Below, piece by piece: positions 6,071 to 12,814 of a stretch of DNA of 18,716 nucleotides (its first letter is position 1; each line of letters begins with the position of its first letter). Made by a program: the position numbers and the translations under genes. The notes under the pieces were generated by a model. The model had not been told where the DNA came from. It saw nothing but the letters and a program-made list of their open reading frames with translations, and did no database searches. Origin of the DNA: Leyella stercorea (GTDB taxonomy: Bacteria > Bacteroidota > Bacteroidia > Bacteroidales > Bacteroidaceae); NCBI RefSeq assembly GCF_021531655.1, contig NZ_JADYUF010000056.1, forward strand, positions 1 to 18,716. Reading direction: 5' to 3'.

Positions 6071-7612
6071 CTACCTCTCCGCCCAATCGCCACGGTCGAG
6101 GTTGCGGTAGCCTATAGCCTCGGCGAGGTGGTGTTGCTGCACGCTGTCGCTGGCGTCAAGGTCGGCGATGGTGCGCGCCACCTTCAGTATGCGACTGTAG
6201 GCGCGTGCCGACAGTGAGAAGCGCTCCATCGCCATGCGTAGGAGGTCCATCCCGGTGTTGTCGGGTTCGGCGTATTGGTGAATCATGCGCTCCGTCATCT
6301 GCGCGTTGCAGTGTATGCCTTTGTGTGTGCGATATCGCTCCGCCTGTATGTCGCGTGCTTTGATGACGCGCTGGCGTATGGTGGCACTCGCCTCGCCTGG
6401 CGCCGCCTTTGATATGTCTTTGAACGGCACGGGGCTTATCTCGCACTGTATGTCAATGCGGTCGAGCAGCGGGCCCGAAATCTTGTTCATGTAGCGCTGT
6501 ATTTGTCCCGGTGTGCAGCAACATTTGTGCGTTGGGTCGTTGTAGTAGCCACAAGGGCATGGGTTCATCGAAGCGATGAACATAAAGGAACATGGAAATT
6601 CAACAGTATATTTTGATCGTGAGATGGTTATCTTATGGTCTTCGAGCGGCTGGCGCAGCACTTCGAGGGTCTGCTTGTTGAATTCCGGCAGCTCGTCGGC
6701 AAAAAGAACGCCGTTGTGAGCCAACGAAATCTCGCCCGGCTGGGGGTTCGTGCCACCGCCGACAAGCGCCACTTCGCTGATGGTATGATGTGGCGAGCGG
6801 AACGGACGTTGCGAAATGAGCGACGTGCCACGCCTCAACTTGCCCGCAACGCTGTGTATCTGCGTTGTCTCCAGACTCTCGGCGAGTGACAACGGAGGCA
6901 GTATGGAGGGCAGACGCTTTGCCATCATCGACTTGCCCGAGCCCGGTGGGCCCACCATTATCAGATTGTGACCGCCCGCCGCAGCTACTTCCAGGGCACG
7001 CTTCACGTTCTCCTGGCCGCGAACGTCGGCAAAGTCGAGGTCGTATTTGTATTGCTGCTCGTAAAATTCGCGTCGTGTGTCAACGATAGTAGGCTCAAAC
7101 ACCGAGGCACCGGTAAGCAGTTTTATTACGTCAAGGATGTTTTCCATGCCGTAAACTTCGAGGTTGTTGACCACAGCAGCTTCGCGTTCGTTCTGCTTCG
7201 GCACAATCAGTCCCCTGAGTTTCTCCTTCCTCGCCTTTATGGCAATAGGCAATGCGCCCTTTATAGGTTGCAGTTTTCCGTCAAGGCCCAATTCTCCCAC
7301 CATCATAAACTGGTTGAGCACATCGCTTGTTATTGCTCCGCTTGCCGCCAAAATGCCGATGGCAAGCGGCAGATCGAACGAGCTTCCCTCCTTTCTGAGG
7401 TCGGCTGGAGCAAGGTTTATGGTAATGTCGCCGTGCGGAAACTTATATCCGTTGAACTGAACGGCAGATGCTATGCGGTCGCGACCTTCTCTTACAGCCA
7501 TGTCGCCCAGTCCCGTCATGCGATACATCACACCGGGTACAATGTTCACTTCAACAGTCACAGTGGTCACATCAAGGCCGTTCACAGCAGCAGAATAAGT
7601 CTTTACGAGCAT
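6071..7612 (-). CDS. comM: ComM/YifB Mg-chelatase-like AAA+ protein
   Basis: The 513-residue protein is full length for the ComM/YifB family. In naturally competent bacteria ComM is a hexameric helicase that drives branch migration during integration of transformed DNA. The N-terminal Lon-protease-like/ChlI domain (about 1-180) lacks protease function in this family. The AAA+ core has Walker A GPPGSGKS (221-228) and Walker B GVLFADEL (301-308). A Cys-rich loop PCPCGYY...KCCC (351-366) and the Mg-chelatase C-terminal domain follow. The start is ATG 7612; the longer frame begins inside the promoter, whose boxes are at 7649-7656 and 7677-7680. The last third is visibly richer in GC (about 60%) than the first third (about 52%). 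A divergent copy of the tail lies at 1088-1511. Confidence 0.93.
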   Translation of the reverse strand: MLVKTYSAAVNGLDVTTVTVEVNIVPGVMYRMTGLGDMAVREGRDRIASAVQFNGYKFPHGDITINLAPADLRKEGSSFDLPLAIGILAASGAITSDVLNQFMMVGELGLDGKLQPIKGALPIAIKARKEKLRGLIVPKQNEREAAVVNNLEVYGMENILDVIKLLTGASVFEPTIVDTRREFYEQQYKYDLDFADVRGQENVKRALEVAAAGGHNLIMVGPPGSGKSMMAKRLPSILPPLSLAESLETTQIHSVAGKLRRGTSLISQRPFRSPHHTISEVALVGGGTNPQPGEISLAHNGVLFADELPEFNKQTLEVLRQPLEDHKITISRSKYTVEFPCSFMFIASMNPCPCGYYNDPTHKCCCTPGQIQRYMNKISGPLLDRIDIQCEISPVPFKDISKAAPGEASATIRQRVIKARDIQAERYRTHKGIHCNAQMTERMIHQYAEPDNTGMDLLRMAMERFSLSARAYSRILKVARTIADLDASDSVQQHHLAEAIGYRNLDRGDWAER

Positions 7613-7648
7613 AATAGTAAGTTGGATTGAAAGGTTAATATATAAAAA

Positions 7649-7680
7649 CAAAAGTAGCGGTTTTGCATGGATTTTACAAA
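7649..7680 (-). promoter_or_regulatory. Promoter of comM
   Basis: On the minus strand TTTG (7680-7677), a 20-bp spacer and TACTTTTG (7656-7649) match the Bacteroidota consensus at both boxes. The start codon at 7612 lies 37 bp downstream of the -7 box. Confidence 0.65.
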
Positions 7681-7726
7681 GAAACAGTACGGTTTTTTTT
7701 ATTTTAATAATATTGGCATCATAATT

Positions 7727-7787
7727 TTATACCCTTTCGGGTGCAATATAAAATAAATTCGTTATATTTGCACCCGAAAGGGTATAA
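7727..7787 (+). promoter_or_regulatory. Paired HipB-type operator
   Basis: Arms 7727-7750 and 7763-7787 form a near-perfect inverted repeat of 24 bp, broken by one extra T, with a 12-bp spacer. Each arm contains a palindrome-like core, ACCCTTTCGGGT (7731-7742) and ACCCGAAAGGGT (7772-7783). The cores are 41 bp apart, about four DNA turns. Such paired sites in front of hipB are typical of autoregulation by a HipB dimer or by the Hip complex. The right arm includes the -7 box. Confidence 0.75.
7763..7770 (+). promoter_or_regulatory. -7 box of the hip operon (TATATTTG)
   Basis: This is an exact TAnnTTTG match inside the right operator arm and 36 bp before the hipB ATG. Where a -33 box is expected (about 7740) only GGTG is seen, so the promoter may be weak. 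Bound HipB would block it. Confidence 0.7.
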
Positions 7788-7806
7788 TTCAACATAACTA
7801 TTCGAT

Positions 7807-8025
7807 ATGGATACACCAATATCAACATTCGTAAAGGAGCGTCGCAAGATGTTCAATCTCACCCAGGTAGACCTAGCAGAGAAGTCGGGAGTAGGGCTGA
7901 GGTTCGTTCGCGAGCTTGAGCAAGGCAAACCAACGCTGCGTCTCGACAAAGTAAATCAAGTGCTGGCATTGTTCGGACACGAGTTGGGGGCGGTGCCGAC
8001 AGCAAGTAGAATGGGTGACGAGTAG
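7807..8025 (+). CDS. hipB: HipB-like helix-turn-helix antitoxin/repressor
   Basis: The 72-residue protein is almost entirely one XRE/Cro-type helix-turn-helix domain. ERRKMFNLTQVDLAEKSGVG (12-31) gives helices 1 and 2, LRFVRELEQGKPTLRLDKV (32-50) the recognition helix and following turn, and VLALFGHEL ends the fold. There is little beyond it, as in short HipB proteins. It is the first gene of a hipB-hipS-hipT unit and lies right behind the paired operator, so it is the likely repressor. In three-part Hip systems HipB binds DNA and boosts repression, while the separate HipS neutralises the kinase. Start ATG 7807 fits the -7 box. Confidence 0.88.
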   Translation: MDTPISTFVKERRKMFNLTQVDLAEKSGVGLRFVRELEQGKPTLRLDKVNQVLALFGHELGAVPTASRMGDE

Positions 8026-8079
8026 ACGAATTGACAAGTAGACGAGTTGACAAGTACACAAGTAACGAGTCGACAAGTA
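8025..8079 (+). repeat. 16-bp tandem repeats between hipB and hipS
   Basis: GACGAATTGACAAGTA (8025-8040) is followed directly by GACGAGTTGACAAGTA (8041-8056) and, after 7 bases, by AACGAGTCGACAAGTA (8064-8079). The first copy begins in the hipB stop codon. No gene or clear hairpin is seen in this spacer. Confidence 0.75.
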
Positions 8080-8104
8080 GAAATGTTATAAAATACGAGG
8101 AATA

Positions 8105-8428
8105 ATGAAGAGTGCCAAGATTTACATGTACGACCGGTATGCCGGACTGCTTACCGAGGACGAGAACGGATTTTCGTTTGTCTACGATGCTGATTATCTG
8201 CAGCGGTCGGACGTCGAACCGATTAGCCTTACAATGCCCCTGCGCAGCGAACCATACGAAGACAAGGTGCTGTTCCCATTCTTCGACGGACTAATTCCCG
8301 AAGGATGGCTGCTCAACATTGCCGAACGCAGCTGGAAAATCAACCAGCGCGACCGCATGTCGCTCTTGCTTGCATGCTGCAAGGACTGCATCGGGGCGGT
8401 CAGCGTAGTGCCCGTAGAAGATGTCTAA
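8105..8428 (+). CDS. hipS: HipS: stand-alone HipA N-terminal domain
   Basis: The 107-residue protein corresponds to the N-terminal subdomain 1 of HipA, here a separate gene. IYMYDRYAGLLTEDENGFSFVYD and ISLTMPLRSEPY give the small beta-sheet, and LFPFFDGLIPEGWLL (56-70) and RDRMSLLLACCKDCIGAVSV complete the family signature. In the E. coli HipBST system this protein, not HipB, is the antitoxin, and a Trp inserted toward the kinase active site has been described. W68 in the PEGW motif is the candidate counterpart here, by inference. The frame ends at TAA 8426-8428, close to hipT, and the two would be translated from one transcript. Nothing suggests a simple frameshift of a single hipA: the start of hipT has its own zinc-binding segment. 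Confidence 0.85.
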   Translation: MKSAKIYMYDRYAGLLTEDENGFSFVYDADYLQRSDVEPISLTMPLRSEPYEDKVLFPFFDGLIPEGWLLNIAERSWKINQRDRMSLLLACCKDCIGAVSVVPVEDV

Positions 8429-8468
8429 CCCAACAAACCCACCTAACCACATTAACACTCCATTGACT

Positions 8469-9407
8469 ATGAACAGATGTCTATACTGCTATAAGCCTCT
8501 GAAGGACGGGCAAACCGACTTCCATCCAGCCTGCGCACGCAAATTGTTCGGCGTGAAGGAGGCTCCTGCCCTGCCTTATCGTCGCAGTCAGATTGCTGAA
8601 TTGGCAAAAAGAGTAGTGCGGGCGCAGACAACGCTGACCGGTGTTCAGGCCAAACTGTCGCTCGATGTAAATCCCGGCGGACGCAACGAGCCCGACCGTT
8701 TCACCATCGTAGGACTGTGGGGACGCTACATTCTGAAACCACAGACCGACGCTTATCGTGCTTTGCCGGAGCTCGAAGACCTCACCATGCACATGGCTGA
8801 GGCTGCAAAGATAGCCGTAGTGCCCCATTCGCTCATCCGTTTTGCCGACGGCGAGCTGTGTTACATCACCCGTCGCATCGACCGCGAGCGCAATGGAATG
8901 AAGATAGCAATGGAAGACATGTGCCAACTGTCCGAACGTCTGACGGAATACAAGTACAAAGGGTCGTACGAGCAGATAGCAAAGCAGATAAAGAAGTATT
9001 CAGCCACGCCCCAACTCGACCTCGTGAACTACTGGGAAGTGGTAGTGTTCTCGTGGATAACGGGCAATTCGGACATGCACCTCAAGAACTTCTCGCTATA
9101 CAAGACACCCCTCGGCTACACGCTAACGCCCGCCTACGACCTCCTTTCGACAGCCATCGTTATGCCCGAGGACAAGGAAGAACTTGCGCTTACGCTCAAT
9201 GGCAAGAAGGCAAGGATAAAGCGCAGCGACTTCGAGAAGTCGATAATAGCGTCGGGAGTGAACGAAAAGGTGCTCGACAACATTGCCAAGAAGTTTCGCA
9301 AGGCGCTCATCAAGTGGCTCGACCTTATCGACATATCGTTTCTGCCCGACGATTTCAAGCGACAATACAAGCGGTTGATAATAGGCAGAATGCTGAGGTT
9401 GAGGTGA
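8469..9407 (+). CDS. hipT: HipT: HipA-like serine/threonine kinase toxin with N-terminal zinc knuckle
   Basis: The 312-residue protein is a HipA C-terminal-type kinase. HipA and HipT phosphorylate aminoacyl-tRNA synthetases (GltX, TrpS) and stop growth; the target here is unknown. The opening C4-x2-C7...H19-x2-C22 segment looks like a small zinc knuckle. The Gly-rich loop is TTLTGVQAK (54-62), with T55/T57 where HipA carries its autophosphorylated Ser150. K90 in YILKP is the likely ATP-binding Lys, GNSDMHLKN (199-207) is the catalytic loop with D202 and N207, and PAYDLLST (221-228) holds metal-binding D224. All key residues are present. ATG 8469 is preferred because the knuckle begins at once. 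An ATG at 8421 overlapping hipS by 8 bp would add 16 low-complexity residues. Confidence 0.88.
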   Translation: MNRCLYCYKPLKDGQTDFHPACARKLFGVKEAPALPYRRSQIAELAKRVVRAQTTLTGVQAKLSLDVNPGGRNEPDRFTIVGLWGRYILKPQTDAYRALPELEDLTMHMAEAAKIAVVPHSLIRFADGELCYITRRIDRERNGMKIAMEDMCQLSERLTEYKYKGSYEQIAKQIKKYSATPQLDLVNYWEVVVFSWITGNSDMHLKNFSLYKTPLGYTLTPAYDLLSTAIVMPEDKEELALTLNGKKARIKRSDFEKSIIASGVNEKVLDNIAKKFRKALIKWLDLIDISFLPDDFKRQYKRLIIGRMLRLR

Positions 9408-9464
9408 ATTGAAGTTGCGTTAATTTAATGTTATCTCCAGAATAGCTTAATACTGTTTCAATAG

Positions 9465-9790
9465 TTACTCCACTACTTCAAGTAGTTGGGGCAACCCATT
9501 TCGTATAGTGTCGTACACTATTTCTTCGTCTATATTGGCATACTCATGAGAAATAAGATTACGCATATCATATATTGCTTCCCACGGAATGGATGAATAA
9601 GTCGATAATGGTTTTTCTGGAACCTTCAATAATTTTCCTACATGTTCACCGATAACTTGCAATCGCATTACACAAGCGTTAAACGCCATATACTAATCAG
9701 GAGAAAGCATAAAATCATCAGCTGATACAACATTCTTACTCCATTCCTGTATCAGCTCAATAGATTCCTTTATCTCTTCTAATTTATCAT
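9465..9790 (-). pseudogene. hepT: HepT (HEPN toxin) with two disabling lesions
   Basis: The minus strand encodes a HepT/DUF86 protein of about 108 residues in pieces. After ATG 9788-9790 the natural frame (DKLEEIKESIELIQEW...) is reached only by adding one base, so one base seems to be lost right after the start codon. At 9693-9695 an in-frame TAG follows SPD. The remaining 74 residues from ATG 9689 are open and carry the RNase motif R-x4-H-x-Y (RNLISHEY); the Tyr is the residue AMPylated by the partner in studied systems. HepT proteins are RNases that MntA neutralises by AMPylation. The truncated product lacks the first helices, so activity is doubtful. It directly follows mntA. Confidence 0.75.
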
Positions 9791-9800
9791 GAATTTTATG

Positions 9801-10094
9801 TTATACATACACTACATCATTATTAATGTTTGACAAAAACAACGGTCGCAATGATTTGCGAAGGCGCACTAAATCAACCTTACAATTGAATAAAGAAGAC
9901 AAAGCCTCACGCAAATCGTGCATTAATACAAATGACGGTGATTTTACTTCTACAACAATATCAATATCGCTGTCTTCAGTATTTTCTCCTCTTGCAACAG
10001 AACCGAAAATTCCGAGTTTGGTAATGCCGTAAGTATCACCAAACTTCTGTTTGAAATTCTTCAACAAAGATATACTGTCTTGTAATTGTATCAT
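9801..10094 (-). CDS. mntA: MntA-like minimal nucleotidyltransferase antitoxin
   Basis: This is a 97-residue MNT-type nucleotidyltransferase. The signature GSVARGENTEDSDIDIVVEV (G-S-x13-D-x-D) supplies two catalytic Asp residues, and KVDLV near the end supplies the third. In MNT-HepT systems the enzyme uses ATP to AMPylate a Tyr of HepT and so silences the RNase. The start is ATG 10094, because both promoter boxes lie upstream at 10119-10126 and 10146-10149; a longer frame reaching 10148 would begin in the promoter. Its TAA stop lies about 10 bp from the hepT start. All motifs are intact although its partner is broken, so it may now be an orphan. Confidence 0.85.
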   Translation of the reverse strand: MIQLQDSISLLKNFKQKFGDTYGITKLGIFGSVARGENTEDSDIDIVVEVKSPSFVLMHDLREALSSLFNCKVDLVRLRKSLRPLFLSNINNDVVYV

Positions 10095-10118
10095 AGTGTA
10101 TTGATTGCAATTTGTGTA

Positions 10119-10149
10119 CAAATATAACGGTTTAGTTTGGGTCTGCAAA
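10119..10149 (-). promoter_or_regulatory. Promoter of mntA-hepT
   Basis: On the minus strand TTTG (10149-10146), a 19-bp spacer and TATATTTG (10126-10119) match both consensus boxes. It is divergent from, and partly shares its upstream region with, the ruvB promoter. Confidence 0.7.
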
Positions 10150-10170
10150 GCCTTTCTTAATAAAAATCGT

Positions 10171-10178
10171 TATCTTTG
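10171..10178 (+). promoter_or_regulatory. -7 box of ruvB (TATCTTTG)
   Basis: An exact TAnnTTTG match lies 28 bp before the ruvB ATG. No TTTG is found at the expected -33 distance. Confidence 0.6.
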
Positions 10179-10206
10179 CAGAACATAATCGTTTTAATAA
10201 AGTATA

Positions 10207-11241
10207 ATGGAAGAAGATTTCGATATACGCGAGGAGCAGGCGCGTAAGGGCGAGAAGGACTTTGAGAACGCCCTTAGACCGTTGCGATTCGGCGACTTCA
10301 GCGGACAGCAGAAGGTGGTGGAGAACCTGGAAGTGTTCGTTGAGGCTGCCAAGTATCGTGGCGAACCGCTCGACCACACTCTCTTGCACGGTCCTCCGGG
10401 ATTGGGCAAGACCACACTGAGCAACATCATTGCCAACGAACTCGGCGTGGGATTCAAGATAACAAGCGGACCCGTGCTCGACAAGCCGGGCGACCTTGCC
10501 GGCATACTCACATCGCTTGAGCCGCGCGACGTGCTCTTCATCGACGAGATACATCGTCTGTCGCCCGTCGTCGAGGAGTATCTATACTCGGCAATGGAAG
10601 ACTATCGCATCGACATAATGATAGACAAAGGTCCGTCGGCACGCTCCATCCAGATAGATTTGAATCCCTTTACGCTCGTCGGAGCTACCACCCGTAGCGG
10701 TCTGCTTACAGCCCCGTTGCGCGCCCGATTCGGCATCAATCTGCACCTGGAATATTACGGCCCCGAGATGCTTCAGAAGATTATAAAGCGCTCGGCAGCC
10801 ATAATGCGGGTACCAATCGACGACGATGCCGCCATAGAGATAGCACGCCGCTCACGCGGAACGCCCCGTATAGCCAACGCCCTGCTGCGCCGTGTGCGCG
10901 ACTTTGCGCAGGTGAAGGGCAACGGACGCATCGACCGCGACATAGCACGGCTGTCGCTCTCGGCGCTCAACATCGACCAGTATGGTCTCGACGAGATTGA
11001 CAACAAGATACTGCTGACCATCATCGACAAGTTCCACGGAGGTCCTGTCGGCGTCAGCACCATAGCCACCGCCATCGGCGAGGACACCGGCACCGTCGAG
11101 GAAGTGTACGAGCCGTATCTCATCATGGAGGGATTCATCAAGCGAACGCAGCGCGGACGCATGGTTACACCGCTCGCTTACCAGCATCTCGGACGCCCAA
11201 TGACGGGCAGCAACGCCGCAGAACCGTCGCTGTTCGACTAA
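10207..11241 (+). CDS. ruvB: Holliday junction branch-migration helicase RuvB
   Basis: The 344-residue protein is the motor of the RuvAB complex, which drives branch migration of Holliday junctions and helps RuvC resolve them. Motifs run in the usual order: N-terminal [11 protein letters not shown], Walker [11 protein letters not shown] (61-70), Walker B VLFIDEIH (109-116), sensor 1 [18 protein letters not shown] with the arginine finger, sensor 2 [17 protein letters not shown], and the winged-helix end [17 protein letters not shown]. Length is normal for the family. ATG 10207 follows the -7 box at 10171. The DUF2851 gene begins 17 bp after the stop, so the two are likely one operon. GC content is high, as in DUF2851, and marks this as native core sequence. 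Confidence 0.97.
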   Translation: MEEDFDIREEQARKGEKDFENALRPLRFGDFSGQQKVVENLEVFVEAAKYRGEPLDHTLLHGPPGLGKTTLSNIIANELGVGFKITSGPVLDKPGDLAGILTSLEPRDVLFIDEIHRLSPVVEEYLYSAMEDYRIDIMIDKGPSARSIQIDLNPFTLVGATTRSGLLTAPLRARFGINLHLEYYGPEMLQKIIKRSAAIMRVPIDDDAAIEIARRSRGTPRIANALLRRVRDFAQVKGNGRIDRDIARLSLSALNIDQYGLDEIDNKILLTIIDKFHGGPVGVSTIATAIGEDTGTVEEVYEPYLIMEGFIKRTQRGRMVTPLAYQHLGRPMTGSNAAEPSLFD

Positions 11242-11258
11242 TATCCTAAACCAAATCT

Positions 11259-12563
11259 ATGGAACAACTACTGCACTATATATGGAAGCACCGCATAATG
11301 CCGCTGCATGAACTGCGCACCACCGACGGAAGAGCGGTGGAAATCATCGATCCCGGACTGCACAACACGCATTCGGGGCCCGACTTCTTCAACGCCAAGC
11401 TGCGCATCGACGGCACCATGTGGGTGGGCAACGTGGAGATACACGAGCGCTCAGCCGACTGGTTCATGCACTCGCACGACCAGAATCCGGCGTATAACAA
11501 TGTAGTGCTGCACGTGGCATCGGTGATAGATGCCGACGTAGTGACCGCCGACGGCTCGCGTCCGCCGCAAATGGAGCTGCACGTACCGCCTTATGTCATG
11601 CAGAACTACCGCCGTCTGCTGGCTGCCGACCACTATCCGCCGTGCCGCGAAACGGTGATGCAGCTGCCGCGGCTAACCGTACATTCGTGGATGAGCGCGC
11701 TCGGAGCCGAACGCCTTGCCGACAAGTGTGCAGCCATAGAGCAACGTGTCCGGGCGGCAGGCGGATCGTGGGAGCAGGCTTTCTTCGCCACCATAGCGCG
11801 CAGCTTCGGCTTCGGCGTCAACAGCGAGGCGTTCGAGCAGTGGGCGGCACAGTTGCCCTTCATGCAGGTGGCACACCACCGCGACGACCCGTTTCAGGTC
11901 GAGGCGCTGTTCATAGGCTCTGCCGGACTGCTCGACACCAGCCAGATGAACGAGCGCCAGCGAGCCGCTGCCACAGCCGACCCTTACTTCGTGCGGCTCA
12001 GAAACGAGTGGGAATATCTCGCCCACAAGTTCTCGCTCACAGCCATGCAGCGCCAGACGTGGCGGTTTCTGCGCCTGCGTCCGCAGAACTTCCCCTACAT
12101 ACGCCTCTCGCAGCTTGCCCAGCTATACTGCTCGCGCAATGCCGACCTGAGCCGTATCACCACATGCAGCACGCTCGCAGAGGTGCGCCAGGCGCTGCAG
12201 ACCGCCGTCAGCCCCTACTGGCAGACCCACTACACCTTCGGCAACGCATCGCGCAGCAATGCCAAGCATCTCTCGCCGGCATCCATCGACCTGCTCATTA
12301 TCAACGCCGTAGTGCCCATGCTGCACGCCTACGGCAACCACCGCAAGGACGAACTCCTCATGGCTCGCGCCAACGATCTGCTCATTTCGCTGCCCCCCGA
12401 GGACAACACCCATATACGCCTGTGGCACGAGTGCGGCATAACAGCCGACAATGCAGCCGACTCGCAGTCGCTCATCCAGCTGCACACACGCTACTGCGAG
12501 CGCAAGGACTGCCTGCGCTGCCGCTTCGGCTATCACAGTATGAAGCAGCGCAAGGACACCTGA
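11259..12563 (+). CDS. DUF2851 family protein
   Basis: The 434-residue protein belongs to DUF2851, a family common in Bacteroidota with no known function. It opens with LLHYIWKHRIMP and an EIIDPGLHNTHSGPDFFNAKLRIDG block. The next part, WVGNVEIHERSADWFMHSHDQNPAYNNVVLHV, has several conserved His, Asp and Glu residues that could bind metal or form a nuclease-like centre. The middle is helical and Arg/Gln rich. The end, CERKDCLRCRFGYH, resembles a zinc knuckle. The gene sits 17 bp behind ruvB, which hints at a link with DNA handling, by context only. No signal peptide or membrane segment is seen. Confidence 0.88.
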   Translation: MEQLLHYIWKHRIMPLHELRTTDGRAVEIIDPGLHNTHSGPDFFNAKLRIDGTMWVGNVEIHERSADWFMHSHDQNPAYNNVVLHVASVIDADVVTADGSRPPQMELHVPPYVMQNYRRLLAADHYPPCRETVMQLPRLTVHSWMSALGAERLADKCAAIEQRVRAAGGSWEQAFFATIARSFGFGVNSEAFEQWAAQLPFMQVAHHRDDPFQVEALFIGSAGLLDTSQMNERQRAAATADPYFVRLRNEWEYLAHKFSLTAMQRQTWRFLRLRPQNFPYIRLSQLAQLYCSRNADLSRITTCSTLAEVRQALQTAVSPYWQTHYTFGNASRSNAKHLSPASIDLLIINAVVPMLHAYGNHRKDELLMARANDLLISLPPEDNTHIRLWHECGITADNAADSQSLIQLHTRYCERKDCLRCRFGYHSMKQRKDT

Positions 12564-12637
12564 TATGAAGCCGGCAAAATCACATGAAAGTACCCCTTTT
12601 GCCCCCTTTGCGGATGGTACAAACAATAGTAAAAATA

Positions 12638-12744
12638 AAAAGGACTCCTTTTGGCTTGCAAAAGGGGTCCTTTTGGTGTGTAAAAGGAGTCCTTTTGGAG
12701 AGCAAAAGGGCTACATTTGGAAGGCAAAAGGACTCCTTTTTTTT
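12638..12744. repeat. Tandem array of five 22-bp palindrome-bearing units
   Basis: Units start at 12638, 12660, 12682, 12704 and 12726, with an exact 22-bp period. Each begins AAAAGG-N3-CCTTTT (the fourth is degenerate), then GG and five variable bases. Units 1 and 3 carry reverse-complementary cores (AAAAGGACTCCTTTT and AAAAGGAGTCCTTTT). The last unit runs into eight T and could act as a weak terminator for the DUF2851 gene. The spacer from 12564 to 12637 shows no gene. Confidence 0.85.
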
Positions 12745-12780
12745 AATGTCAAGTGTTAAATGTTGAATGTTAGGTGTTAT
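12745..12780. repeat. AAGTGTTAAATGTT-type short repeats
   Basis: Degenerate units of AATGTT/AAGTGTTA follow one another. They are the reverse complement of the type at 17435-17493, a common kind of intergenic filler in this lineage. Confidence 0.55.
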
Positions 12781-12814
12781 GCTATATGGAAAGGGGCTAT
12801 TAATTTCAACAAGT

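Noticed and set aside
8421..8468. Upstream start for hipT overlapping hipS
   Set aside because: The 16 added residues are Asn/Pro/Thr-rich filler; the conserved zinc knuckle begins right after ATG 8469. The longer form cannot be excluded.
11642..12568. 308-codon frame within the DUF2851 gene
   Set aside because: An Arg/Pro/Ala-rich frame with no domain, produced by GC-rich codons of the real gene in another frame.
12638..12744. CRISPR-like array
   Set aside because: The period is only 22 bp with 5-base variable tails, there is no room for spacers, and no cas genes are present.
12565..12766. Small proteins translated through the 22-bp repeats
   Set aside because: Frames are open only because of the repeat and give low-complexity peptides; no promoter or conserved start.
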